NCBI GenBank assembly: GCA_947624285.1
Contig: CANQJS010000002.1
Span: 80,993-144,992 of the forward strand
Reading direction: 5' to 3'
Length of the DNA: 64,000 nt
From: an uncultured Clostridia bacterium
Lineage (GTDB): Bacteria > Bacillota > Clostridia > Oscillospirales > Acutalibacteraceae
The first letter of the stretch is position 1, and every line of letters starts with the position of its first letter. The notes beneath the pieces are model-generated. The model was not told the origin of the DNA. It saw only the letters and a program-made list of their open reading frames with translations, and searched no databases. Below are positions 1-7,716 of this stretch, piece by piece. Position numbers and translations under genes: made by a program.

Positions 1-1086
1 GAAATCATTGAACTCCAATGTGGCTTTCAACGCCGTCGGGTCGACGCAATCATATTCAATGGCGTAAGCCGTTCGCATGACCTTTGCGTTCTCAAGACCG
101 GGTATGGTGTGGATAAACGCTATCTGCACATCCTCGGGCAGAGATGAAGAAAGCCCTTGCAAATAAAGCTCCTCCGTTTCAAGCCCGCAGGGCTCGATGA
201 AAAGCTGATGCCTCTGTTTATCGGAAAAGCGGACTATTTTATCCTCAAAGCTGGGGCAATAGCGCGGTCCTTTGCCCTCGATTTTGCCGCTGTACATAGG
301 TGAGCGGTGCAGATTTTCAAGAATAATCTGCTTCGTTTTTTCGTTTGTATAAGTGATATGGCAGCAGACCTTGTTTTCGGGCGGTGTTTCGGATTCAAAG
401 CTGAAAGCAACGGTGTGCGCGTCGCCCTCCTGCACCTCGGTTTTGGAAAAGTCGACGCTTCTCCTGTTTACGCGGCTCGGAGTTCCCGTTTTAAATCTGC
501 GAAGCGGTATGCCAAGCCTTTTGAGAGCATTGGAAAGCTGAGTCGCGGGAAACATACCGTCTGGTCCGCTTTCGTATGAAACATCGCCGATATATACTCG
601 CCCGCCGAGGAATGTGCCCGTGGCGACAATAACGGCTTTCGCGGTGTAGATCGCCTCAAGCCGAGTTTTTAATTGCCAAAGACCGTCGCCGTTTTTAAAT
701 AAATCAACTATTTCAGCCTGGCGTATATCAAGATTTTCCTGTAATTCAAGGGTGTGCTTCATTCCCTTTGAGTATTCGCGCCTGTCTATCTGCGCTCTTA
801 GGGAATGGACCGCAGGGCCTTTTCCGAGATTGAGCATTCTGCTCTGAAGGCAGTATTTGTCCGCCGCCTTGCCCATTTCTCCGCCGAGGGCGTCTATCTC
901 TCTTACCAAATGCCCCTTTGAAGTGCCGCCGATGGAGGGGTTACACGGCATATTGCCTATCCAGTCAAGATTTATAGTAAAAACGGCGGTTTTGCACCCG
1001 AGGCGCGCCGAGGCAAGCCCCGCCTCGATACCGGCGTGACCCGCTCCTATTACTATAACATCATAACTGTCGGCAAAATACTCCAT
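1..1086 (-). CDS. mnmG: tRNA uridine-5-carboxymethylaminomethyl modification enzyme MnmG, N-terminal part (cut by window edge)
   Basis: FAD-dependent partner of MnmE; the MnmE-MnmG complex installs carboxymethylaminomethyl groups on wobble uridine 34 of certain tRNAs. The first 362 residues are visible and the rest lies off the left edge. The N-terminus carries the Rossmann dinucleotide motif VIGAGHAG, then the family-typical NPSIGG segment near residue 50 and ATGTFLGG near residue 150. The start lies 3 bases beyond the mnmE stop, so the two are co-transcribed and probably translationally coupled. The mnmE-mnmG pairing next to khpB, yidC and rnpA is the classical Firmicutes origin-side order, which makes the assignment very secure. 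Confidence 0.97.
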   Translation of the reverse strand, partial: MEYFADSYDVIVIGAGHAGIEAGLASARLGCKTAVFTINLDWIGNMPCNPSIGGTSKGHLVREIDALGGEMGKAADKYCLQSRMLNLGKGPAVHSLRAQIDRREYSKGMKHTLELQENLDIRQAEIVDLFKNGDGLWQLKTRLEAIYTAKAVIVATGTFLGGRVYIGDVSYESGPDGMFPATQLSNALKRLGIPLRRFKTGTPSRVNRRSVDFSKTEVQEGDAHTVAFSFESETPPENKVCCHITYTNEKTKQIILENLHRSPMYSGKIEGKGPRYCPSFEDKIVRFSDKQRHQLFIEPCGLETEELYLQGLSSSLPEDVQIAFIHTIPGLENAKVMRTAYAIEYDCVDPTALKATLEFNDF

Positions 1087-1089
1087 AAA

Positions 1090-2454
1090 TCATTTACCTA
1101 CGCAAAACTTGCTAAAAATATCGTTTACTACCTCAACCGTAGCCCTTTTTCCCGTAAGAGAAAGGAGCTCGTTTATCGCGTCGTCTATCAATACATTTAT
1201 AGCGTCTCTTGTAACTCCGCTTTCAAGCGCCGAAATTGCCTGTGAAACACTTTCGGCGGCGTTTGAACAGCAGCGCTTCTGGCGTTGATTTGCAAGGATC
1301 GGCGCCGTCGTGTCAAAATCCGCAAGGCTCAGCTCCGCCTTTATCGCATTTTCAAGCTCATCGGTATTTTCACAGCTTTTTGCGGAAATAAAAACCCTGT
1401 TGGCAAAAGCGTTCGTTACGGGAGATATTTCCGCAACGGTCGGCAAATCGGTTTTATTTAAAACGGCAACCGCCCTTTTGCCCTTGCATTTTTCAATGAG
1501 GCCGAAATCGTCTTCATTCAGCGGACGGCTCAAATCAAAAACGGGTAAAATCAGCCCCGCTTCGTCTATTTTATTAAACGCGCGCCGTATCCCGATGCTT
1601 TCGACGGGATCGTCGGAGCCTCTGAGCCCCGCCGTATCGCTCAGGCGCAAAACAAGATTTCCGAGACGAACGGTGTCCTCAACGATATCGCGTGTTGTGC
1701 CCTCTATCTGTGTAACGATGCTTCTGTCTCTGCCAGAGAGAAGATTCATAAGCGTCGACTTTCCGGTGTTCGGTCTGCCGACTATGGCGGTGTCTATACC
1801 GTGGAGCATGGCGCTGCCGCTGTCGTATCCGCTCAGCAGGGACTCCAACTGCTCTCTAACTGAGCTAAGCGAAGCAAAAAGCTGTTCGTCATTGAGCTCG
1901 GGTATATCCTCATCGGGATAATCGACCCACGCCGCCATCAAGGCGGAGCAGTCGGTAAGCTGCTGCAAAACAGAATTTATTTTTTTGCATAGCGCGCCTT
2001 GAAGCGCGCCGAAGGAGGCTTTTGCCGCTTCTTCGCCCTGTGCGGAAATAAGATCCGCTACGCTTTCCGCTTGAGTGAGGTCTATTTTTCCGTTCAAAAA
2101 AGCTCTCTTCGTAAACTCGCCCGCCTGTGCGGGTACCGCGCCCGCCTCAAGCACCGCTTCAAGCGTTTTTTCGATTATAAGCAGCCCACCGTGAACGGAA
2201 AGCTCCGCCACATCCTCGCCCGTGTAGCTCTTGGGGGCCCTGAAAACAAGCGCCACAGCCTCGTCAAGGGGCTCGCCGTGAAAAATAATGCTTCCGAGTT
2301 TGGCTCTGTAACCATTTAAAGAAGAGAGGGGCGAGCCGTCCTTCGCTTTAAAAACGCGGTCGGCGATCTCTATCGCGCTTTCGCCGCTTATGCGAATAAC
2401 GCCGAGCCCTCCCGACGCATTGCCCGTGGCAACCGCCGCTATCGTTTTTTCCAT
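1090..2454 (-). CDS. mnmE: tRNA modification GTPase MnmE
   Basis: GTPase that works with MnmG in wobble-uridine modification. The 454-residue protein has an N-terminal tetrahydrofolate-binding domain, a helical domain, and an inserted G domain with the Walker A segment GRPNTGKS, the G3 motif DTAG and the G4 motif NKTD. It ends in FCVGK, matching the family C-terminal C-[IL]-G-K motif, so the catalytic cysteine is present. I chose the ATG at 2454 because a GAAAGGAG Shine-Dalgarno sequence precedes it by a few bases; an in-frame ATG 27 bases upstream lacks one and would add residues not seen in the family. Confidence 0.97.
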   Translation of the reverse strand: MEKTIAAVATGNASGGLGVIRISGESAIEIADRVFKAKDGSPLSSLNGYRAKLGSIIFHGEPLDEAVALVFRAPKSYTGEDVAELSVHGGLLIIEKTLEAVLEAGAVPAQAGEFTKRAFLNGKIDLTQAESVADLISAQGEEAAKASFGALQGALCKKINSVLQQLTDCSALMAAWVDYPDEDIPELNDEQLFASLSSVREQLESLLSGYDSGSAMLHGIDTAIVGRPNTGKSTLMNLLSGRDRSIVTQIEGTTRDIVEDTVRLGNLVLRLSDTAGLRGSDDPVESIGIRRAFNKIDEAGLILPVFDLSRPLNEDDFGLIEKCKGKRAVAVLNKTDLPTVAEISPVTNAFANRVFISAKSCENTDELENAIKAELSLADFDTTAPILANQRQKRCCSNAAESVSQAISALESGVTRDAINVLIDDAINELLSLTGKRATVEVVNDIFSKFCVGK

Positions 2455-2488
2455 GGCACTCCTTTCGGGCTTCGCCCTCAATAGTTAT

Positions 2489-2520
2489 AAAATGCCTTGA
2501 TACTGAGTTCAAGGCATTTT
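2489..2520 (-). terminator. hairpin between khpB and mnmE
   Basis: Inverted repeat AAAATGCCTTGA / TCAAGGCATTTT with a short loop, followed on the minus strand by an AT-rich stretch. It could reduce read-through from the ribosome/membrane genes into mnmE-mnmG, or act as a processing hairpin. Confidence 0.6.
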
Positions 2521-2528
2521 AAATACTC

Positions 2529-3470
2529 TTATTGTTCCCTGTTTACTTCGATCTTTCCGAATTTCGGCAGATCCGCGCGGTCCGATTTGGGCGCCGCATC
2601 TCTGACGGGAGCGGGTGCTTTTGAACGGGTCGTTCCCGTGCGACCGCCCCTCGGACCGTCCGTTGACTGGAGGACTACTCTCCTGTCCTGCCCGTAACCG
2701 ATCGAAAGGGATTCCACGCCGTCAATCTCCTGAACGGTGGTGTGGATGATCCTTCTTTCGTAGGGATTCATCGGCTCAAAAGTAAATCTTCTGCCTGTTC
2801 TCAAAACATAATTTGCGTTTTTGCGGGCAAGATTTCTGAGCGCGTCCATTCTCTTTTCGCGGTAATTGCCTACATTTACGGCGACTCTTACATACTTGTC
2901 GCAGCTCTTTTTTACGGCAAGCCCCGTAAGATACTGAAGCGCGTCGAGCGTTTCGCCCCTACGGCCGATTATGATACCGTAATCGTCGCAGGTTATTTCC
3001 ATTATCAAAGCTCCGTCCTCGACCTTGGCGGATACCTTCGCGTCCTCCACCTTAAGACCGGCAAGCATATTTTTAAGATAATTCACCGCAACGCTCATAT
3101 CTATATCGGCTTCGGTGATTTTCACTGCCTGTTCATCGTCCGTTTCAGCCCTTGCCGCCTTTTTCTCGGCAGGCTTCTGAACGGGTTTGCTCCTGTTTGC
3201 CGCGTCTTTTTTAGGCGCGTCCTTTTTTATCTGCTGCTTTTCCTCTTTTTTTGCCGCGCCTTTCTGCTTCGGCTTTCTTTCGGCTTTTCCGTCATCATAC
3301 CATGCTCTGACCTGTGCGTCGCGGCCTCCGAAAAGCCCCAGCACCTTGCTCTTGGGCAACGCTATAACATCTATTTTTATATCAGCCATTGCCGGTGCGT
3401 TAAGCCCCAGCTTCGCCGCCGCGGTAGCTTCCTCAACGGTCTTGCCGGCGCCGATAAACTCCTTTATCAT
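2529..3470 (-). CDS. khpB: KhpB/EloR (Jag) RNA-binding protein
   Basis: Cytoplasmic RNA-binding protein that in Gram-positive bacteria controls cell elongation and division, usually with partner KhpA. The 313-residue protein shows an N-terminal Jag_N domain (about 1-55, with KVLGLFGG), a Lys/Ala/Glu-rich disordered linker (about 65-125), a type II KH domain with the GIIIGRRGETLDAL loop, and a C-terminal R3H domain (NPYERRIIH). The tail after R3H is basic and Gly/Arg-rich. A perfect CGGAGG Shine-Dalgarno precedes the ATG. It lies just downstream of yidC, as in most Firmicutes. Confidence 0.95.
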   Translation of the reverse strand: MIKEFIGAGKTVEEATAAAKLGLNAPAMADIKIDVIALPKSKVLGLFGGRDAQVRAWYDDGKAERKPKQKGAAKKEEKQQIKKDAPKKDAANRSKPVQKPAEKKAARAETDDEQAVKITEADIDMSVAVNYLKNMLAGLKVEDAKVSAKVEDGALIMEITCDDYGIIIGRRGETLDALQYLTGLAVKKSCDKYVRVAVNVGNYREKRMDALRNLARKNANYVLRTGRRFTFEPMNPYERRIIHTTVQEIDGVESLSIGYGQDRRVVLQSTDGPRGGRTGTTRSKAPAPVRDAAPKSDRADLPKFGKIEVNREQ

Positions 3471-3489
3471 AAATATCCTCCGAAAAATC

Positions 3490-4509
3490 TCAATTTTTAA
3501 TTTTCTTTATGTTTTCCTCCCTTGAGCGGCGGTAAATCGTGTTTTCAAGCATAAGCTTTGCCTGGCTCTTTTTTGGAGGGAATATCTTTGCGATAAAAAG
3601 CTGCTGTATTATTATTATAAGGTTTGAAACTATCCAGTAAAATCCGACCGCGGCAGGGACCTTGAACGCAATGTAGAGAGAAAACAAGGGCATCATAAGC
3701 ATCATAAAATTCATCTGCTTCATCTGCTGTGCCATGGCGGGGTTGTTTTTCTTTTGAATGCGCGTGGAAACAAAAGAAGATGCAAGAGAAGTGAGACCCG
3801 AAAGTATCGGCACTATAACAATAATTCCGTCTTTCCAATGAGGAACGGCAGTCATATCAAGCCCCAAAAGATACAAGCCGCCGCGATAAGCCTCTATCGC
3901 CGAGCATTTCTCGGGGGTGAATATATCGGCAAAATTTGCCGAGAGCACGCCTTTCAGCGAATCCCAATTTTCAAGTATCGTAAGCTGAAGATATGTTACG
4001 GGCTTATCGCTTCCGAGAGTGCTCTGCACAAGCGACTGAATATCCGCCGAAAAATCGCCCAATGTGTTCATTCCTATGACATATGAGAGCGGGTAATATA
4101 TTATACCCACTATGCCCATAAGAAAAACCATTTGGAAGATCATAGGCCCGCAACCCATTTGCATGGGATTGTGACCCTCGCGGGCATAGAGCGCCTGCAT
4201 TTCTTCGTTTACCTTTTGCTGTGCCTTTTGGCGTTCTCTTGGGTCGGAAATACCCTGAACATTATATTTTTTTTGAATTTTCTGGATTTTCGGCTGCAGC
4301 CTTGCTGATTTAGCCGCCGTTTTCTGCTGACGAATGTTGATCGGCAGAAGGATCAGCCTTGTAGCTATCGTAAATATGACTATCGCAATAAAATACTGAT
4401 TGCCGACCAGCGACATAAGGAAATCCATACATACGCCGAACAGCCAGTAAAGCGGTTTAAAAATCCCTATACCTGTTGCTGCCGGCGCAAGTAAAATGAA
4501 ATCAGTCAT
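3490..4509 (-). CDS. yidC: membrane protein insertase YidC (Oxa1 family)
   Basis: Inserts and folds membrane proteins, alone or with Sec. At 339 residues it is longer than typical Gram-positive YidC. Hydrophobic segments lie near the N-terminus, around residue 35-60, around 125-150 and in two C-terminal helices, with the positively charged cytoplasmic loop rich in QxKIQKI. An extra stretch of roughly 80 residues lies between the second and third conserved membrane regions (about 3835-4080), predicted outside the cell. No lipobox cysteine is evident. The start at 4509 overlaps the yidD stop by 8 bases and is preceded by AAGGA; an in-frame start 48 bases upstream would lie inside yidD and adds only basic residues. 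Confidence 0.93.
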   Translation of the reverse strand: MTDFILLAPAATGIGIFKPLYWLFGVCMDFLMSLVGNQYFIAIVIFTIATRLILLPINIRQQKTAAKSARLQPKIQKIQKKYNVQGISDPRERQKAQQKVNEEMQALYAREGHNPMQMGCGPMIFQMVFLMGIVGIIYYPLSYVIGMNTLGDFSADIQSLVQSTLGSDKPVTYLQLTILENWDSLKGVLSANFADIFTPEKCSAIEAYRGGLYLLGLDMTAVPHWKDGIIVIVPILSGLTSLASSFVSTRIQKKNNPAMAQQMKQMNFMMLMMPLFSLYIAFKVPAAVGFYWIVSNLIIIIQQLFIAKIFPPKKSQAKLMLENTIYRRSREENIKKIKN

Positions 4510-4765
4510 AATTTTTACTATCCTTATTCTTTTCTTTTTTCGGCGGGACGGGGTCATATCCGCCCTTGCACAGAGGGTTGCACCTCATGATTCGCCATAT
4601 TGCGAGCAGCGTTCCTTTAAAAACGCCGTGGATCTGTATCGCCTCTATCGCGTATTGAGAGCAGGTTGGCGTAAACCTGCACGCGCCGCCCGAAAACCAC
4701 GGGCTTATCGTTGCCTGATATGTGCGAATGAGAAAAATCAAAAGGTTTTTTACGGGATTTTTCAT
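4502..4765 (-). CDS. yidD: membrane protein insertion efficiency factor YidD
   Basis: Small membrane-associated protein (87 aa) that assists YidC-dependent insertion. It shows the family core: an amphipathic N-terminal helix, then the cysteine-rich stretch with [15 protein letters not shown], and [13 protein letters not shown]. The ATG overlaps the rnpA stop by four bases (ATGA arrangement), showing translational coupling. It sits in the conserved rpmH-rnpA-yidD-yidC order. Confidence 0.96.
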   Translation of the reverse strand: MKNPVKNLLIFLIRTYQATISPWFSGGACRFTPTCSQYAIEAIQIHGVFKGTLLAIWRIMRCNPLCKGGYDPVPPKKEKNKDSKNYD

Positions 4766-5103
4766 TTTAAAGCCCCCAAATTATTAAGCTGGGCTCTCAT
4801 CTCGTCCAGAACTCGCTGCGTTTTTACCTGCGTCGTTCTTGTGCGCGCAACAAAAACTATATCATAATTTCCCGTAAAGGTACCGTCTATCTCGGCAAAC
4901 GCGGCTCTGATCACACGCCTTGCGCGGTTTCTCTGCACTGCGCCGCCTATTTTTTTGCCGCTTGTTATGCCTACCCTCGTCTCTCCCTCGTTGTTTTTCA
5001 ACAGGTATGTGACAAGGCAGGCGGAGGCTTCACATTTTCCTCGGTAATATGCGCGGCGAAAATCCTTGTTTTCCCTTAATGTGCTGCTTTTCACTGTCCC
5101 CAT
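4762..5103 (-). CDS. rnpA: ribonuclease P protein component
   Basis: Protein subunit of RNase P, which matures the 5' ends of tRNAs. The 113-residue protein contains the basic RNA-binding signature [12 protein letters not shown] and the FRRAYYRG motif near the N-terminus. It lies 41 bases downstream of rpmH and shares its promoter. Confidence 0.96.
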   Translation of the reverse strand: MGTVKSSTLRENKDFRRAYYRGKCEASACLVTYLLKNNEGETRVGITSGKKIGGAVQRNRARRVIRAAFAEIDGTFTGNYDIVFVARTRTTQVKTQRVLDEMRAQLNNLGALK

Positions 5104-5144
5104 CCTTTTAAGAACGATACAGTCAAACCCCGATCATCGATCTG

Positions 5145-5279
5145 TCAATATGAGAGCTGCTTTCTGCCCTTTGCGCGGCGGCGTGCAAGCACCTTTCTGC
5201 CGTTTCTTGTGGACATTCTCTTTCTGAAGCCGTGCTCCATCTTGGCGTGCCTTTTCTTGGGCTGGAATGTTCTTTTCAT
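5145..5279 (-). CDS. rpmH: 50S ribosomal protein L34
   Basis: A 44-residue highly basic protein starting [10 protein letters not shown] and ending QLSY, the canonical length and sequence for bL34. It is the first gene of the rpmH-rnpA-yidD-yidC-khpB operon. Its leader of about 90 bases includes a small CTGCAC/GTGCAG hairpin of unknown role. Confidence 0.98.
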   Translation of the reverse strand: MKRTFQPKKRHAKMEHGFRKRMSTRNGRKVLARRRAKGRKQLSY

Positions 5280-5371
5280 AATAATTCACTACCTTTCACA
5301 GACTAAACTCGTCTTAATCTTTATATTCTCTGCACGGCATAGTGCAGGCGGTTATGCTAACAGCGATAAAC

Positions 5372-5401
5372 ATTATATTATAAAAAAGCAATACTTGTCA
5401 A
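5372..5401 (-). promoter_or_regulatory. sigma-A type promoter of rpmH
   Basis: On the minus strand TTGACA is followed after 18 bases by TATAAT, about 90 bases before the rpmH start. Confidence 0.75.
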
Positions 5402-5418
5402 TATAAAACTAATAAATC

Positions 5419-5447
5419 TTGTTTTTTTTAAATAGATATATTATAAT
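5419..5447 (+). promoter_or_regulatory. sigma-A type promoter of mtnN
   Basis: TTGTTT, 17-base spacer, TATAAT, about 60 bases ahead of the mtnN start; it diverges from the rpmH promoter in the same AT-rich gap. Confidence 0.65.
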
Positions 5448-5506
5448 AATACCACATATTGGGGTTTCACAAAAAATGCACACAATTTTGATTTTCGGAG
5501 GTAATT

Positions 5507-6214
5507 ATGCTCGGAATAATCGGCGCTATGGATATCGAGATAGAGGCTGTTAAAAAGAAGATCGCCGCGCCCGTAAAAACAAGGGCGGCGGGGTGCGAAT
5601 TTGCATACGGACTTATTGACAATGTGCCTGTGTGCGTTGCGGTATGCGGCCCCGGCAAGGTAAACGCGGCGCTCTGCACCCAAATAATGATAGACCGATT
5701 TAAAGCGGATAAGATAATTAACTTGGGGGTTGGCTGTTCGCTTTCACCCGATGTTGTCATAAGAAATGTTGTTATCGCCGACGATGTGTGCCAGTACGAT
5801 ATCGATATAACCGCTCTCGGCGAGCCGAGGGGATATATAAACGGCCTCAACGAGATAAAAATTAAGACAGACCCCGAAATGTCCGAAAAGCTCGCGCGCG
5901 CGGCTGTTAATTCCGGCGAAAAGATACACCGCGGCACCGTTGCCAGCGGCGACACATTCATCGCGGACAGTTCCTTTAAAAAAGTTATCGCAGAGCAATT
6001 CGGCGCGATCTGCGGCGAGATGGAGGGGGGCGCGGTCGGCCATGTGTGCAGAGCAAACAACATTCCGTTTGCCATATTGCGCACCGTAAGCGACGGGGGC
6101 AACGAAGCGGCTCGGCTCGATTACCCCACCTTCAAAAAAGCCGCCGCGGAAAAATCCACGGCGGTGATCCTGAAATATATAGAAACCGAAAAAGACCAGC
6201 TTGAATTATTCTGA
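5507..6214 (+). CDS. mtnN: 5'-methylthioadenosine/S-adenosylhomocysteine nucleosidase
   Basis: Hydrolyses methylthioadenosine and S-adenosylhomocysteine to adenine and the thioribose/ribosylhomocysteine product, recycling sulfur and relieving methyltransferase inhibition. The 235-residue protein fits the family length. It opens with GIIGAMDIEIEAV, has the CGPGKVNAA glycine loop, the nucleoside-binding GEMEGGAVGHV segment and the catalytic-Asp region VSDGG. A GGAGG Shine-Dalgarno precedes the ATG. Its 3' end overlaps the convergent XRE gene by nine bases. Confidence 0.95.
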   Translation: MLGIIGAMDIEIEAVKKKIAAPVKTRAAGCEFAYGLIDNVPVCVAVCGPGKVNAALCTQIMIDRFKADKIINLGVGCSLSPDVVIRNVVIADDVCQYDIDITALGEPRGYINGLNEIKIKTDPEMSEKLARAAVNSGEKIHRGTVASGDTFIADSSFKKVIAEQFGAICGEMEGGAVGHVCRANNIPFAILRTVSDGGNEAARLDYPTFKKAAAEKSTAVILKYIETEKDQLELF

Positions 6215-6832
6215 AACAAATGTATCCAAAAGATAGTTTTCCGCTTGTTCAATAAGCGTATGTAAATCAGTTTTGTCCGCAAGATCCTCGCCCGTGCGGG
6301 ATTTATCGTCCATAAAAACAAAGCGGGCGTCCAGCATGGATATGGCGGCGGAGGCAAGCTCGTGACCTACGGAATAATCGAGCCTGAACATCTCCTGCGG
6401 CAGCTTGCCCGATTTTGCGAGTGTGAGCGCGCCGCGATATATGCAAAGCATGTAATAATCGTTTATATACTGCGCCGTCTCCTTATCCTCATTGGCGGCG
6501 GTCGCTATTTCAAGCAGCAGCTTCGTCGCCTGCGAGATCGTGGTCAGGGAATTGCTCTCTCCGCTCTCGCCCGCGCCGCGCAGATATTCCTCGTCGATAC
6601 CGTATCTGCTGTTTGAAACACCCAAAAGATAATCGGTCGTCACGCCGTAGTACTCGCTGCATTTTATAACAAAATCAAGCCCGCATTCTCTTATCCCCTT
6701 TTCATAATGGCTCAAAAGCGCCTGGCTTATGCCGAGCTCCGATGCCGTTTTCTTTTGGCTGCTTCCGCGCTCCTTTCTCAATTGAGAAAGTATGGCGGCA
6801 AATTTAGAGTTCTTTTTACCCGATGATTCCAC
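6206..6832 (-). CDS. XRE-family helix-turn-helix regulator
   Basis: 208-residue cytoplasmic DNA-binding protein. Residues about 10-65 form a Cro/CI-type HTH (LRKERGSSQKKTASELGISQ, then ALLSHYEKGIRECG). The C-terminal ~130 residues are helical and unassigned. Target genes cannot be told from the sequence; the neighbours on both sides are transcribed convergently or divergently. No phage or plasmid genes accompany it, so it is probably a chromosomal regulator. Confidence 0.85.
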   Translation of the reverse strand: MESSGKKNSKFAAILSQLRKERGSSQKKTASELGISQALLSHYEKGIRECGLDFVIKCSEYYGVTTDYLLGVSNSRYGIDEEYLRGAGESGESNSLTTISQATKLLLEIATAANEDKETAQYINDYYMLCIYRGALTLAKSGKLPQEMFRLDYSVGHELASAAISMLDARFVFMDDKSRTGEDLADKTDLHTLIEQAENYLLDTFVSE

Positions 6833-6932
6833 TTATTTCACTTTTCCTTTTACAACTTTTATTTGTTAAAAGCGGAGCGACCCGCCGCCTTGTGAGACGG
6901 GTGATGTCCGCGCAACATGTTATACTAACAGT

Positions 6933-6961
6933 ATTATAAGCCTCAAAAAATTTGTTGTAAA
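6933..6961 (-). promoter_or_regulatory. promoter of the XRE regulator
   Basis: Minus-strand TTTACA, 17-base spacer, TATAAT, about 100 bases before the start codon. The rest of the gap 6833-7018 shows no other clear signal. Confidence 0.55.
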
Positions 6962-7018
6962 GGAAAACTATGATTTGTAAATAAATTGTAATTTCTGGCT
7001 TTGTTTGGGGGTTTTGTA

Positions 7019-7648
7019 TTGAAATCGTTTACAATCTATCTTTTTCGGCACGGATTGACAAAAGGAAATCTAAACGCACAGTATATTGGGCATACCGATT
7101 TGCCGATAACTACAGATAGTATATCGGCGCTGCAAAAGATAAAGGCGCGCCATCATTATCCTAAGGTGGACGCCGTATTCGTCTCGCCGCTCAAAAGATG
7201 CGCCGAAAGCGCCGCGATAATGTTTGAGAAAAACAAGCCGCTGGTCATAAACGAGCTGATAGAATATGATTTCGGCGAATTTGAGGGGCTTACGGCAAAA
7301 GAGCTTTCGGGAGTTGAGGATTTTAAAAATTGGCTGCGCGGGGATATGTACGCGCGCCCGCCCGGCGGCGAGAGCAACGCGGAATTTTTTTCGAGAGTCT
7401 GCGGCGCTTTTGAAAGAATCGTTGATGGGATGATCAAAAGCTCCACCCAAACGGCGGCAATAGTGTGCCACGCCGGGGTGCTTATGGCGATACTCGCCTG
7501 CTACGGGCTTCCCGAAGCGCCTATGGCTCATTGGCAGATGGAGGCGGGCTACGGATTCAAATTGAATATAACGCCCTCCCTGTGGATGCGCTCAAAAAAA
7601 GCGGAGGTCGTTGACACCTCGCCCATATCAATGAATAAAGAGCAATAA
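7019..7648 (+). CDS. histidine phosphatase (phosphoglycerate-mutase-like) protein
   Basis: 209 residues. The catalytic LFRHGLTKGN motif (RHG) lies near residue 10, a second conserved segment SPLKRCAESA near 60, the acid residue region EYDFGEFEG near 85, and the second catalytic histidine in CHAGVL near 150. This branch of the family includes CobC-like alpha-ribazole phosphatases and general phosphatases; the substrate cannot be assigned. I placed the start at the TTG at 7019 because a GGGGG run lies seven bases upstream; another in-frame TTG at 7001 has no ribosome site. No methionine start codon is available. Confidence 0.82.
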   Translation: MKSFTIYLFRHGLTKGNLNAQYIGHTDLPITTDSISALQKIKARHHYPKVDAVFVSPLKRCAESAAIMFEKNKPLVINELIEYDFGEFEGLTAKELSGVEDFKNWLRGDMYARPPGGESNAEFFSRVCGAFERIVDGMIKSSTQTAAIVCHAGVLMAILACYGLPEAPMAHWQMEAGYGFKLNITPSLWMRSKKAEVVDTSPISMNKEQ

Positions 7649-7654
7649 TCAAAG

Positions 7655-7686
7655 AAAAGGCGCTCGGCTAAGGTCGAGCGCCTTTT
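7655..7686. terminator. bidirectional terminator between phosphatase gene and LCP gene
   Basis: Perfect 12-base stem AAAAGGCGCTCG / CGAGCGCCTTTT, with T runs on both strands, between two convergent genes. Confidence 0.85.
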
Positions 7687-7716
7687 AATATAATACTTAT
7701 TTCACATAGTTTTTTA

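Noticed and set aside
2742-3500. 252-codon plus-strand frame opposite khpB
   Set aside because: Antisense to the KH/R3H gene; composition follows the reverse of the Lys-rich linker.
6206-6832. XRE regulator as a sign of an integrated phage or toxin-antitoxin module
   Set aside because: No integrase, structural phage gene, toxin gene or attachment repeats lie near it.
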